From: Alloalcanivorax mobilis
GTDB lineage: Bacteria; Pseudomonadota; Gammaproteobacteria; Pseudomonadales; Alcanivoracaceae
DNA: 64,000 nt
Assembly: GCF_002864685.1 (NCBI RefSeq)
Contig: NZ_NMQZ01000001.1
Location: 62,001-126,000 of the forward strand
Direction: 5' to 3'
Shown one piece after another: positions 26,619 to 34,148 of the stretch (its first letter is position 1; the number at the start of each line of letters is the position of its first letter). Below the pieces are notes generated by a model. The model saw only the letters and a program-made list of their open reading frames with translations, searched no databases and was not told the DNA's origin. The position numbers and the translations under genes are program-made.

Positions 26619-27758
26619 TCAGCGCCCGAGAATATCCCGGGCAATGATTTCTTTCATGATCTCACTGGTGCCGCCGTAGATGCGCTGAATACGTGCGTCG
26701 ACGAAATCCCGGGAAATCGGATATTCCTTCATATAACCGTAGCCGCCGAACAGTTGCAGGCATTGATCCGCCACCTTGCCTTGCAGTTCGGTGGTGGTGA
26801 GTTTGGCGATGGACGCATTGGTGGTGCTCAGTTCGCCACGCTCGTACTGATCGATGGACTGGGCGCAGAATGCGCGGTTGACCTGTACCTGGGCGTGCAG
26901 TTCGGCGAGCACGAAGCGGGTGTTCTGGAACTTGCTGATCGACTGCCCGAACGCCTGCCGTTCCTGGGTGTACTGCACGGTGCGTTCGATCATTCCCTCG
27001 CAGGCCGCCACCGCGCCGAGCGCCAGAATCAGCCGCTCACGGGGCAGTTCGTTCATCAGATTGAAGAAGCCCTTGCCTTCGCCACCGAGAATCTGGTCCA
27101 CGCCCACTTTCACGTTTTCGAAGAACAGCTCCGAGGTGTCGGCGGCGTGGTGACCCATTTTTTCCAGATTGCGGCCGCGCGAGAAACCGGGCAGGGAAGC
27201 GTCCACGGTGAACAGGGTCACGCCCTTGGCGCCGGCGGTGGGGTCGGTCTTGGTGGCGAGCACGATCACGTCGCAGTGCTGGCCGTTGGTGATGAACGTC
27301 TTCTGGCCGTTGATCACGAAACCGTCGCCGTCTTTGTCGGCGCGGGTTTTCATGCCCTGCAGGTCGGAGCCGGCGCCCGGCTCGGTCATGCCCACGGCGC
27401 CCACCGCTTCGCCGCTGACCATTTTCGGCAGCCAGGTCTGTTTCTGCTCTTCGCTGCCCAAGTGCAGAATGTACGGCGCGACGATGTCCGAGTGCACCGA
27501 CATGTTCGAGGCAAGCGCGCCAAAGCCCAGGCGCGAGGCCTCTTCCACCATTACCGCGGAAAGGCGGAAATCGGCGCCGAAGCCGCCGTATTGTTCCGGC
27601 ACGTCGACACACAAAAAGCCATTCTCACCGAGCAGGTTCCACAATTCCCGGGGAAACTTCTCGTCCCGTTCCCATTGGTCGTAATGCGGGGCGACTTCTT
27701 TTTCCAGAAACTTGCGGACGTTGTCGCGGAACAGTTCGACCTCGTTGTGATCAAGCAT
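26619..27758 (-). CDS. Acyl-CoA dehydrogenase, long-chain-like
   Basis: A 379-residue FAD flavoprotein. Signature segments are GAVGMTEPGAGSDL (FAD/substrate motif), QKTFITNG, and the C-terminal QLFGGYGYMKEYPISRDFVD ending RIYGGTSEIMKEIIAR. In medium- and short-chain enzymes the catalytic Glu sits where this protein has Gly (YGGTS instead of YEGTS). This matches the long-chain type in which the base comes from another helix, probably the Glu in AACEGMIERT. It is the last gene of a three-gene minus operon behind the SDR and the kinase-like gene, and likely acts on acyl-CoA from lipid or alkane breakdown. Substrate length is not proven. Confidence 0.92.
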   Translation of the reverse strand: MLDHNEVELFRDNVRKFLEKEVAPHYDQWERDEKFPRELWNLLGENGFLCVDVPEQYGGFGADFRLSAVMVEEASRLGFGALASNMSVHSDIVAPYILHLGSEEQKQTWLPKMVSGEAVGAVGMTEPGAGSDLQGMKTRADKDGDGFVINGQKTFITNGQHCDVIVLATKTDPTAGAKGVTLFTVDASLPGFSRGRNLEKMGHHAADTSELFFENVKVGVDQILGGEGKGFFNLMNELPRERLILALGAVAACEGMIERTVQYTQERQAFGQSISKFQNTRFVLAELHAQVQVNRAFCAQSIDQYERGELSTTNASIAKLTTTELQGKVADQCLQLFGGYGYMKEYPISRDFVDARIQRIYGGTSEIMKEIIARDILGR

Positions 27759-27866
27759 GGTTCACCTTTTCGTTGAAAGCGGAGTGGGCGGGAGTGCTCC
27801 CACCGGCCGGGCGACTATGGTAACCATCGGTGGCGGCGCGGTCGCCTGCCAGACGTAACCGGCCGG

Positions 27867-28646
27867 TCACGCGTTTCTGGCCATCAGGCCGCCATCCACC
27901 GGAATCACCGCGCCGGTCAGGTAGGAGGCCGCCGGTAAACAGACGCTCAGGGTCATGTGGGCGATCTCCTCGGGTCGGCCATAACGGCGCAACGCGGTGC
28001 GCCGGCGGGCGAACAGCGCCTTGTCGGCGGGATCGATAAAGCCGGTCATTTCCGTGTCGATGGGGCCGGGGCACAGACAATTCACGGTGATCCCCAGTTT
28101 ACCCAGGTCCACCGCCAGAGCCCGGGTGAAGCCCGCCACCCCGGCCTTGGCGGCGGCATAGGCGCTGTTGCCGGGGGTCGCGCCGAGCGCCTCGGTGGAG
28201 GCGATGTTGACGATACGCGGGTGCGCGGCCTGACGCAGGTGGGGCAGCGCGGCGCGCACCATCGACTGCTGGGCGGTCAGCAACACGGCGATGGCGCTGT
28301 GCCAGACCCGCCCGTATTGATCGTCTTCCAGCGCCGCGAAACCGGTGACGCCGGCGTTGTTGATCAGAATGTCGAGGCCGCCGAAGTGGCTGGCCACGCC
28401 GTCGACCACGGCGCGCACCCGGTCGTCGTCGGTGACGTCCAATGCCCAGGCGCGCGCCTCATGGCCCTGTTCGCACAACGCCTCGGCCACCACCCGCGCG
28501 CGCGCCGTGTCCCGATCAGTGACCGCCACCCGGGCACCCTGTTCGGCGAACACCCTGGCGGTGGCGCGCCCCATGCCGCTGCCCGCACCGGTAATCAATA
28601 CCACCGCGCCGGCCACCGACCGGCTCAACGTTGTGTCTTCCGCCAT
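27867..28646 (-). CDS. SDR family oxidoreductase
   Basis: A 259-residue classical short-chain dehydrogenase. The NAD(P)-binding TGAGSGMG is near residue 19, NNAG near 92, and the catalytic Ser-Tyr-Lys in NIASTEALG ... SAYAAAKAG. The C-terminal GAVIPVDGG matches the family. It lies between a kinase-like gene and an acyl-CoA dehydrogenase on the same strand, so a hydroxyacyl/ketoacyl oxidoreduction on a CoA ester is a reasonable but unproven guess. Confidence 0.9.
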   Translation of the reverse strand: MAEDTTLSRSVAGAVVLITGAGSGMGRATARVFAEQGARVAVTDRDTARARVVAEALCEQGHEARAWALDVTDDDRVRAVVDGVASHFGGLDILINNAGVTGFAALEDDQYGRVWHSAIAVLLTAQQSMVRAALPHLRQAAHPRIVNIASTEALGATPGNSAYAAAKAGVAGFTRALAVDLGKLGITVNCLCPGPIDTEMTGFIDPADKALFARRRTALRRYGRPEEIAHMTLSVCLPAASYLTGAVIPVDGGLMARNA

Positions 28647-28695
28647 TGGCTTTCTCCTCGTCGCGGCCGGCCGTGCCCGCTTCGCCAGGCCGGGG

Positions 28696-29733
28696 TCAAT
28701 CGATCCAGCTCAGTGCCCGCTCCAGCAATCTCACGGTGCTTCGGTGTAAGCGCTCACCTACTTCCCGGGGCGCCTGACCCGCGCAGGCGCGGGCGTAGGT
28801 GCCCTCCAGGATCAGGGCCAATTTGTAGCAGGCCAGCACCGCGTACCAATGAATCGACGAAACGTCGCGGTGCGAGTGCGCCTGATAGTGGCTGACCAGC
28901 TCCCCGGCATCGGGAAAGCCGTCCCACGGCGACACCGTCAGCCCTTCCACCACCGCTTCGCCGTGCTCCGGCCAGGTCGCCAGCAGCCAGCCCAGATCCA
29001 GCAGCGGATCGCCCACGGTGGTCAGCTCCCAGTCGACGATGGCGGCCAATTCGGCGCTGCGCGGTCGGTAGAGCACGTTGGAAAAATGGTAATCGCCATG
29101 CAGGATGCCCGGCTCGAATCGCGCGGGCAGGTGGTCTTGCAGCCAGCGGGCGATGCGTGCCACGCCGGGCAGGGCGCCGGCGCCGGGCCAGCCCTTGAAC
29201 GCCCGATAGCTCTCCAGTTGCCGTTGCCAGCGATCCACCTGGCGTTCCAGATAACCCTCCGGGCGGCCAAAGTCCTGCAAACCCACCGCCCGATAATCCA
29301 CCGCGCCCAGCGCGGCAATGCCCTCCACCAGGGCCAGCCCCATGCGACGGCGCATCGCCGGATCGTCGGCGTGCGGCGCCGGCAGGCCAGTGGTCGGGTT
29401 GAAGCCATCGATCGGTTGCATCAGGTAGAACGATACGCCGAGCACATCCTCGCCGGCGCAGGCGGCCAGCAACCCGGGATGGGGAACGTCGGTGTCGGCC
29501 AGCGCCGCCAGCATGGTCATTTCCCGGCGCATGGTGTCATTGGAGCCGGCCCGGGGATGAGCGGGCGGGCGGCGCAGCACGTACTCGCGATCACCACGGC
29601 GGAAGCGCACCAGAATGTTCTGCGTGCCACCGGCCAGCACGGCGGCCTCTTCAATGGCGCCCTCGCCCAGGCCCTGCTGGTCCATCCAGCGCGCCAGGCG
29701 GTCGAAATCGATCCGTGCCAGTCGATCATTCAT
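28696..29733 (-). CDS. Phosphotransferase of the APH/ACAD10-like kinase family
   Basis: A 345-residue protein kinase-fold phosphotransferase. The catalytic loop HGDYHFSN is at residues 212-219 (Asp 214 as base), and the metal-binding segment appears as IVDWELTTVGDPLLDLGWLL. This form, with DWE in place of DFG, is typical of the kinases related to the N-terminal domain of ACAD10/ACAD11 and to LvaA of the levulinate pathway. Such kinases phosphorylate the 4-hydroxyl of hydroxyacyl-CoA. It heads an operon with an SDR and an acyl-CoA dehydrogenase, the same classes of gene as in those pathways. The start is the ATG at 29733. Its promoter region carries a candidate TetR site. Confidence 0.85.
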   Translation of the reverse strand: MNDRLARIDFDRLARWMDQQGLGEGAIEEAAVLAGGTQNILVRFRRGDREYVLRRPPAHPRAGSNDTMRREMTMLAALADTDVPHPGLLAACAGEDVLGVSFYLMQPIDGFNPTTGLPAPHADDPAMRRRMGLALVEGIAALGAVDYRAVGLQDFGRPEGYLERQVDRWQRQLESYRAFKGWPGAGALPGVARIARWLQDHLPARFEPGILHGDYHFSNVLYRPRSAELAAIVDWELTTVGDPLLDLGWLLATWPEHGEAVVEGLTVSPWDGFPDAGELVSHYQAHSHRDVSSIHWYAVLACYKLALILEGTYARACAGQAPREVGERLHRSTVRLLERALSWID

Positions 29734-29770
29734 CGGCGGTTGCTCGCTATAGGTGCCGGGCCGGCCCTTT

Positions 29771-29786
29771 TAGGTCATTTGGATAA
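29771..29786 (+). promoter_or_regulatory. Candidate TetR operator, single site
   Basis: TAGGTCATTTGGATAA is found here, matching 15 of 16 bases of a motif in the inverted repeat at 30521-30549. It lies immediately downstream of a predicted minus-strand promoter and 39 bases before the tetR ATG, so binding could repress both divergent genes. Confidence 0.55.
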
Positions 29787-29794
29787 GCTGTATT

Positions 29795-29823
29795 TTTTTA
29801 CGTGTCGGTGGCATCGTTGTCAA
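29795..29823 (-). promoter_or_regulatory. Predicted promoter of the kinase-SDR-acyl-CoA dehydrogenase operon
   Basis: On the minus strand TTGACA (29818-29823, a perfect -35 box) is followed by a 17-base spacer and TAAAAA (29795-29800, four of six matches to -10). The predicted transcript start is near 29788, right beside the candidate operator at 29771-29786. Confidence 0.6.
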
Positions 29824-29824
29824 T

Positions 29825-30478
29825 ATGAACTCATCGCTTCCCCAACCCCGTCCCGGCGCCCGCGAGCAGATCAAGCGCGCCGCTCGCAACCTGTTCGCCG
29901 AACGCGGCATCGACGGCGTCACCGTGCGTGAAATCGTCGAAGCGTCCGGCCAGAAAAACCACGGCTCCCTGAGCTATTACTTCGGCACCAAAGAGGCGCT
30001 GGTGCGCGAACTGGTGGCCGATGGCGCCGGCCTGATCAATCTCCGCCGGCATGCCATGCTCGATCAACTGGAAGGGTCGCAGGCCGGTTTTGGCATCCGC
30101 GAAGTGGTGGAGGTGCTGGTCTATCCGTCGATCCACCTTACCGATGAGCAGGGCGAGGAAGACCACGGTTATGTGCGCTTTATCACCCTGCTCAGCATGA
30201 GCCACCGCCGGTTGTTCATGGAGGCCCTTGAAGAGGGCCTCAATTCCGGCTACCTGCGCTGCCTGGAGCACCTGCGCCGCTTGATGCCGGAGATCCCGGC
30301 CGCGGAGCGCAACCAGCGATTCATCTTTATCAATGTCTATCTCAACGGGGTGATTTCCGCCCGCGAAGCGGCTTTGGCCGAACACACCCGCGCCCAGCGG
30401 AGCTGGGCCTCCGAGTACACCACCCGCCACTTTATCCACACGCTCACCGCCATTCTCGAGGCGCCGCCCAGCCTGTAA
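29825..30478 (+). CDS. TetR/AcrR family regulator
   Basis: A 217-residue regulator. The N-terminal helix-turn-helix includes GAREQIKRAARNLFAERGID and TVREIVEASGQKNHGSLSYYF. The C-terminal ligand-binding domain is all-helical. It lies between the divergent kinase operon and the plus-strand SDR/phosphatase pair, with matching sequence motifs on both sides. A local repressor of this lipid-type pathway is therefore the simplest role; likely ligands are acyl-CoA or fatty acid derivatives, but this is inference. Confidence 0.9.
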   Translation: MNSSLPQPRPGAREQIKRAARNLFAERGIDGVTVREIVEASGQKNHGSLSYYFGTKEALVRELVADGAGLINLRRHAMLDQLEGSQAGFGIREVVEVLVYPSIHLTDEQGEEDHGYVRFITLLSMSHRRLFMEALEEGLNSGYLRCLEHLRRLMPEIPAAERNQRFIFINVYLNGVISAREAALAEHTRAQRSWASEYTTRHFIHTLTAILEAPPSL

Positions 30479-30520
30479 GAGGTCGGGTTGCGCGGCCGCG
30501 AAAAGCTGTGTAATGATCCT

Positions 30521-30549
30521 TAGGTCAATTATTTTATCCATATGACCTA
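30521..30549. promoter_or_regulatory. Candidate TetR operator, inverted repeat
   Basis: TAGGTCA (30521-30527) and TGACCTA (30543-30549) are inverted with 15 bases between. Read on the minus strand, the right half extends to TAGGTCATATGGATAA, nearly identical to the site at 29771. It lies 35 bases before the SDR start and just after a weak promoter-like pair (TTGCGC at 30488, AATGAT at 30512). Confidence 0.6.
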
Positions 30550-30584
30550 GGGCGGCACAGGCCGCTCCGCAGCGGAGAAAGGCG

Positions 30585-31403
30585 ATGTCGGACCCTTTGG
30601 ATTTCAGCGGCAAGACGGTGCTGGTGGTGGGCGGCTCCAGCGGCATCGGTAACGGCATCGCCCAGGCGTTTCGTGCGCGCGGCGCCCGGGTCCATGTGTG
30701 GGGCACCCGTGCCAGCGCGGCGCACTATCGGGCTCAGGCCGCGCCTCGCCAGGCCGGGTCTGGCCAGACCGGGTCTCGCCAGACCGGGTCTCGCCAGACC
30801 GGGTCTCGCCAGACCGGATCAGACCTGACAGGCCTGCATTACGATCAGGTGGACGTCAGCGATGCCGGCGCCATTGAGCGCTATGCCGCCCCCTTCGAGG
30901 CGCTGGACGTGCTGGTGCTCTCCCAGGGCGTGGTGCGTTATGGCCAGGCCGAGTTTGAAAGCGCGCCGTTTCGCGATGTGGTCGAGATCAACCTGAACAG
31001 CGTCATGACCTGCTGCATGCGCTTCTATCCACTTCTGAAAAGCACCGGTGGCAGCGTCATTACGGTCAGTTCCACCGCCGCGTTCCATTCCACTCGCGGC
31101 AATCCGGCTTACAATGCATCCAAAGCCGGCCTGGTTGGCCTTACCCGCACGCTGGGTGAAGCCTGGGCCCGTGACGGCGTGCGTGTTAACGGCATCGCGC
31201 CAGGCTTCGTGGCGACCAAACTCACCGAAGTGACCACCCGCGATCCGGAACGCACGGAGAAAGCGCTGCGGCGCATTCCGCTGCGCCGCATGGGCACGGT
31301 TGGCGAGATGGCGGGCGCCGCGCTCTTTCTCGCCTCGCCGCTGGCCAGTTACGTAATCGGTCAGACCCTGCCAGTGGACGGAGGCCTGGTTCTTGGCGGC
31401 TGA
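30585..31403 (+). CDS. SDR family oxidoreductase with internal repeat
   Basis: A 272-residue short-chain dehydrogenase. The cofactor motif GGSSGIGNG is near residue 16 and the active site VSSTAAFHSTRGNPAYNASK near 165, with PVDGGLVLGG at the C-terminus. Between the second and third beta strands (about residues 53-79) it carries a five-residue repeat (consensus GSRQT) that most SDRs lack, encoded by a 15-bp tandem repeat. The insert lies close to the cofactor pocket and could affect cofactor choice or simply be a tolerated loop. AAAGGCG sits upstream of the ATG. It is followed 28 bases later by a histidine phosphatase gene. Confidence 0.88.
   Translation: MSDPLDFSGKTVLVVGGSSGIGNGIAQAFRARGARVHVWGTRASAAHYRAQAAPRQAGSGQTGSRQTGSRQTGSRQTGSDLTGLHYDQVDVSDAGAIERYAAPFEALDVLVLSQGVVRYGQAEFESAPFRDVVEINLNSVMTCCMRFYPLLKSTGGSVITVSSTAAFHSTRGNPAYNASKAGLVGLTRTLGEAWARDGVRVNGIAPGFVATKLTEVTTRDPERTEKALRRIPLRRMGTVGEMAGAALFLASPLASYVIGQTLPVDGGLVLGG
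30741..30815 (+). repeat. In-frame 15-bp tandem repeat inside the SDR gene
   Basis: Five units of 15 bp: the first is degenerate, the second has one change, and the last three (30771-30815) are identical GGGTCTCGCCAGACC. Because the unit is five codons, copy-number change would not shift the frame but would lengthen a surface loop. Confidence 0.93.
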
Positions 31404-31431
31404 CCGCGCCCTGCAATGGAGACACTGATTC

Positions 31432-32106
31432 ATGGCCAAACTGTTTGTGGTACGACACGGGCAAGCCTCTTTTGGCGCCGAGGATTACGACGCCCTTTCC
31501 GATCTGGGGCGCCAGCAGGCACGCTGGCTGGGGGATTATTTCGCGGAACGGGGCATCCGCTTTCAACGCGCCATGAGCGGCAGCCTGAAACGGCAGCGCG
31601 ACACCGCCCGGGAGATTCTGTATCGCACCGAACTGGGCGAGCCGGAGCTGCAAACCGAGGCCGGCCTCAATGAATACGACGGCCATGCCCTGTATCGCGG
31701 TTTCACCGGCAACAGCGACATTGCCGCCCATCAGAAACGGGACGCGGTGGATTACTGGCGCACGTTCCGCGCGGCCTATCAGGGCTGGGTCACCGACGAA
31801 CTGCGCGGCGAGCACGAAAGCTGGGGGGAATTTGGTGAGCGTATCGAACAGGCCGTGGCGCGGCTGTGCGAAGGCGCCACACGGGAAGACAACCTGCTTC
31901 TGGTCACCTCCGGCGGCGTAATCGGCACCGCGATCAGCGGCATTCTGCGCACCGATCCGCTGTCCGCCATCGAGTTGAATTTTCAGTTCCGCAATACCGC
32001 GTTTTGCGAAATCGTCATCGCCGGCGAGCGGCGCCGCCTGATTACCTTTAATGCTTTGCCGCATCTGGATCGCCCGGACCGGAGGCAAGCGATTACCTCG
32101 GTCTGA
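31432..32106 (+). CDS. Histidine phosphatase family protein
   Basis: A 224-residue phosphoglycerate mutase-like enzyme. The phosphohistidine motif RHGQ is at residues 8-11, and typical later segments are RQRDTAREIL and VTSGGVIGTA. These enzymes hydrolyse phosphate esters through a phosphohistidine intermediate. It lies 28 bases after the SDR gene and likely shares its promoter. Placement in a cluster with a kinase-like gene raises the idea that it removes the phosphate from a phosphorylated intermediate or side product, which is speculative. Confidence 0.88.
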   Translation: MAKLFVVRHGQASFGAEDYDALSDLGRQQARWLGDYFAERGIRFQRAMSGSLKRQRDTAREILYRTELGEPELQTEAGLNEYDGHALYRGFTGNSDIAAHQKRDAVDYWRTFRAAYQGWVTDELRGEHESWGEFGERIEQAVARLCEGATREDNLLLVTSGGVIGTAISGILRTDPLSAIELNFQFRNTAFCEIVIAGERRRLITFNALPHLDRPDRRQAITSV

Positions 32107-32424
32107 GCGTCCCGATCCCTTCGATTTCCCTTCCGACCCCGCCACTGGCCAGTGCCTCCCCGGCCCGGCCAGTGGCCCGCTGATCGCTCGCCGGCAACCG
32201 CCGCCAGCGCGGCGAAGCGCGGACCTGCCCAACCTAAATAACCGCCAGACATTTAGCGCACGCCCCGGAAATCGTCGTAAGCGACGATAGCAACGCGAGC
32301 CGGAAACCTTATCGTGCATAAAGGAAGTTCCGACTGAAAAGGAAACCGATCTTACCCGACCGGGCGAGGGCGAGCGCTCCTCCGGATGACCATCAAGAAT
32401 GGCAAAATGCTTGAGGTATTCATC
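32107..32424. other. Intergenic region upstream of the TRAP binding protein
   Basis: A 318-base gap. A small perfect hairpin, ATCGTCG-TAAG-CGACGAT, lies at 32271-32288, without a T-tract. An A-rich purine segment precedes the start codon. I could not identify a promoter pair or gene. It may contain the promoter of the downstream gene. Confidence 0.5.
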
Positions 32425-33588
32425 ATGCAAAGAACAACAAAACGCGCCACCGTATTGCTGTGTGCTCTTGGCTTTTTTTGCGTCTCCTCAGTGGCCCTGG
32501 CAAGCACCACGCTGCGCTATGCCACCGGCTACCCGCCCGGCTCCCTGCCCGCCGACGCGGCACAGGAATACGCAAAGAAAGTGGAGCAATATTCCGATGG
32601 CGAACTGAAGCTGAAAGTCTATGCGCTGTCGCTTCTCAATGCCTCGGAAACCTCCGACGGTATTCGCAGTGGCATCGCCGACGGCGGCTATCTGCTGACC
32701 GTGTATTTCCCGTCCATGTATCCGCACACCAATCTGGTCAACGAGTCGTCAATGCAATTGTCGTTGTTTGATCAGGACCAGTTGAACGGTAAAGGAGCGC
32801 TGGCGTTCGAAGGGGCGATGGCGGAATTCACGTTCTTTCACTGCCCGGAATGCTTGAAGGAATATCAGGATCAGGGCCAGATCTATACCGCCAACGCGGC
32901 CAGTTCCAGCTATGGATTGCTGTGCAACAAGCCGGTCACCAATGAGGCACAACTGAAAGGGAAACGGCTGCGGGTGGCCGGCTCGCACTGGTCGCGCTGG
33001 TCTGATCGCTTTGGTGCCACCTCCATGTCGATGACCATCAACGACACCCTGGAAGCGCTGAGCCAGGGCGTGATTGACTGCACCATTTCGTCCGCGCCGG
33101 AGCTGATCAACCTGGGCCTGCTTGAAGCCGTCACCGACATCACCATGACGGTGCCCGGCGGCGTTTACGCCGGCGCCAACGCCGGCAGTTTCAACCTGGG
33201 CAAATGGCGTGGGCTGAATGAAAACCAGCGCCAGGCGATTCTGCGCGCCGGCGCGTACTTCACCGCCGCCACGCCGTGGAGCTATCTGGAACTGGAGCAG
33301 GAAGCCTTGCGGCGCGCCAAGGAAGGCGGCGCCACGCTGCACCAGGCCGACCCGGCGCTGGTGCAGGCCTCCCGGGAATTCACGGAAAAAGATCTCAACA
33401 CCATCATCGCCTATTACAAGGACAAACACGGTGTGGAACGCGGTGAAGAAATGCTGAAAACCTTCAAGGAACTGCTGACCAAATGGGTCGGGCTGGTTCA
33501 GCCGGTGGACAGCCTGGACCAGCTTGAAACCCTGTATTGGGACCAGGTGTTCTCCAAGGTGGACGCCAAAACCTACGGCATGGAATAA
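32425..33588 (+). CDS. TRAP transporter substrate-binding protein (DctP family)
   Basis: A 387-residue periplasmic solute-binding protein. The N-terminal signal peptide ends near VALAST, then TLRYATGYPPGSLP begins the mature domain. GLLCNKPVTNEAQLKGKRLRV and similar segments resemble the DctP family of carboxylate-binding proteins. The start at 32425 is preceded by GAGG at eight bases; two upstream in-frame ATGs would spoil the signal peptide. Neither the small (DctQ) nor the large (DctM) membrane subunit is nearby, so it is an orphan binding subunit that would need partners elsewhere. Confidence 0.82.
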   Translation: MQRTTKRATVLLCALGFFCVSSVALASTTLRYATGYPPGSLPADAAQEYAKKVEQYSDGELKLKVYALSLLNASETSDGIRSGIADGGYLLTVYFPSMYPHTNLVNESSMQLSLFDQDQLNGKGALAFEGAMAEFTFFHCPECLKEYQDQGQIYTANAASSSYGLLCNKPVTNEAQLKGKRLRVAGSHWSRWSDRFGATSMSMTINDTLEALSQGVIDCTISSAPELINLGLLEAVTDITMTVPGGVYAGANAGSFNLGKWRGLNENQRQAILRAGAYFTAATPWSYLELEQEALRRAKEGGATLHQADPALVQASREFTEKDLNTIIAYYKDKHGVERGEEMLKTFKELLTKWVGLVQPVDSLDQLETLYWDQVFSKVDAKTYGME

Positions 33589-33602
33589 CCCTCTGACCCG
33601 GT

Positions 33603-33628
33603 GCCGGCGGCGCTCGCGCGCCGCCGGC
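33603..33628. terminator. GC-rich hairpin between convergent genes
   Basis: GCCGGCGGCGC and GCGCCGCCGGC form an 11-bp perfect stem with a TCGC loop, directly between the TRAP binding protein and the stop codon of the OsmC gene. There is no T-tract, but it may stop transcription from both sides. Confidence 0.6.
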
Positions 33629-34078
33629 TCAGCGTTGCGGCCGCACCGAGACGTCGCTGCGCAGTGAGTTGGCGATGAAGCAGTTGCGATGGGCGCTGTC
33701 ATGCAGCCGGTTCAGCGTCTGCTCGTCCACATCCTCATCGAACACCGCTTTGGGGCGCAACTCGATCCGGGTAATCGCGACGCGCCCCTGGGCATCTTCT
33801 TGCACGGTGCCAAAGGGGCGATCCACATAACTGAGCACTTTCAGCCCCTTCTTCGCGGCGATGGCGAGAAACGTCAGCATATGGCAACTGGAGGTGGCGG
33901 CGATCACCGCTTCATCCGGATTGACCCGATTGTTGCTGCCGAGGAAATCCGGCGAAGCGGAAGCCTGCACCACCTCGCCGCCGGCGAAGGTCCACTCGTG
34001 GGCCCGATCAAAGGTGTCATGGTCGAAGCGGGCGGCCGGGGCCAGATGCCAGGCCACCGTAGCGGTGTGATCACTCAT
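33629..34078 (-). CDS. OsmC family protein
   Basis: A 149-residue OsmC/Ohr-fold protein. Two conserved cysteines appear in TSSCHMLTFL and AHRNCFIANSLRSDVS, consistent with thiol-based reduction of organic hydroperoxides. It belongs to the general OsmC group rather than clearly to Ohr. The start at 34078 has AAGGAGA upstream. It lies 70 bases downstream of a lipase-like gene on the same strand. Confidence 0.87.
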   Translation of the reverse strand: MSDHTATVAWHLAPAARFDHDTFDRAHEWTFAGGEVVQASASPDFLGSNNRVNPDEAVIAATSSCHMLTFLAIAAKKGLKVLSYVDRPFGTVQEDAQGRVAITRIELRPKAVFDEDVDEQTLNRLHDSAHRNCFIANSLRSDVSVRPQR

Positions 34079-34148
34079 CGCGGTTCTCCTTAGCAAGCAC
34101 TGGTTCCACCATGCTACCGGCCACCGCCGCTGGCAATACCGATTCGTG

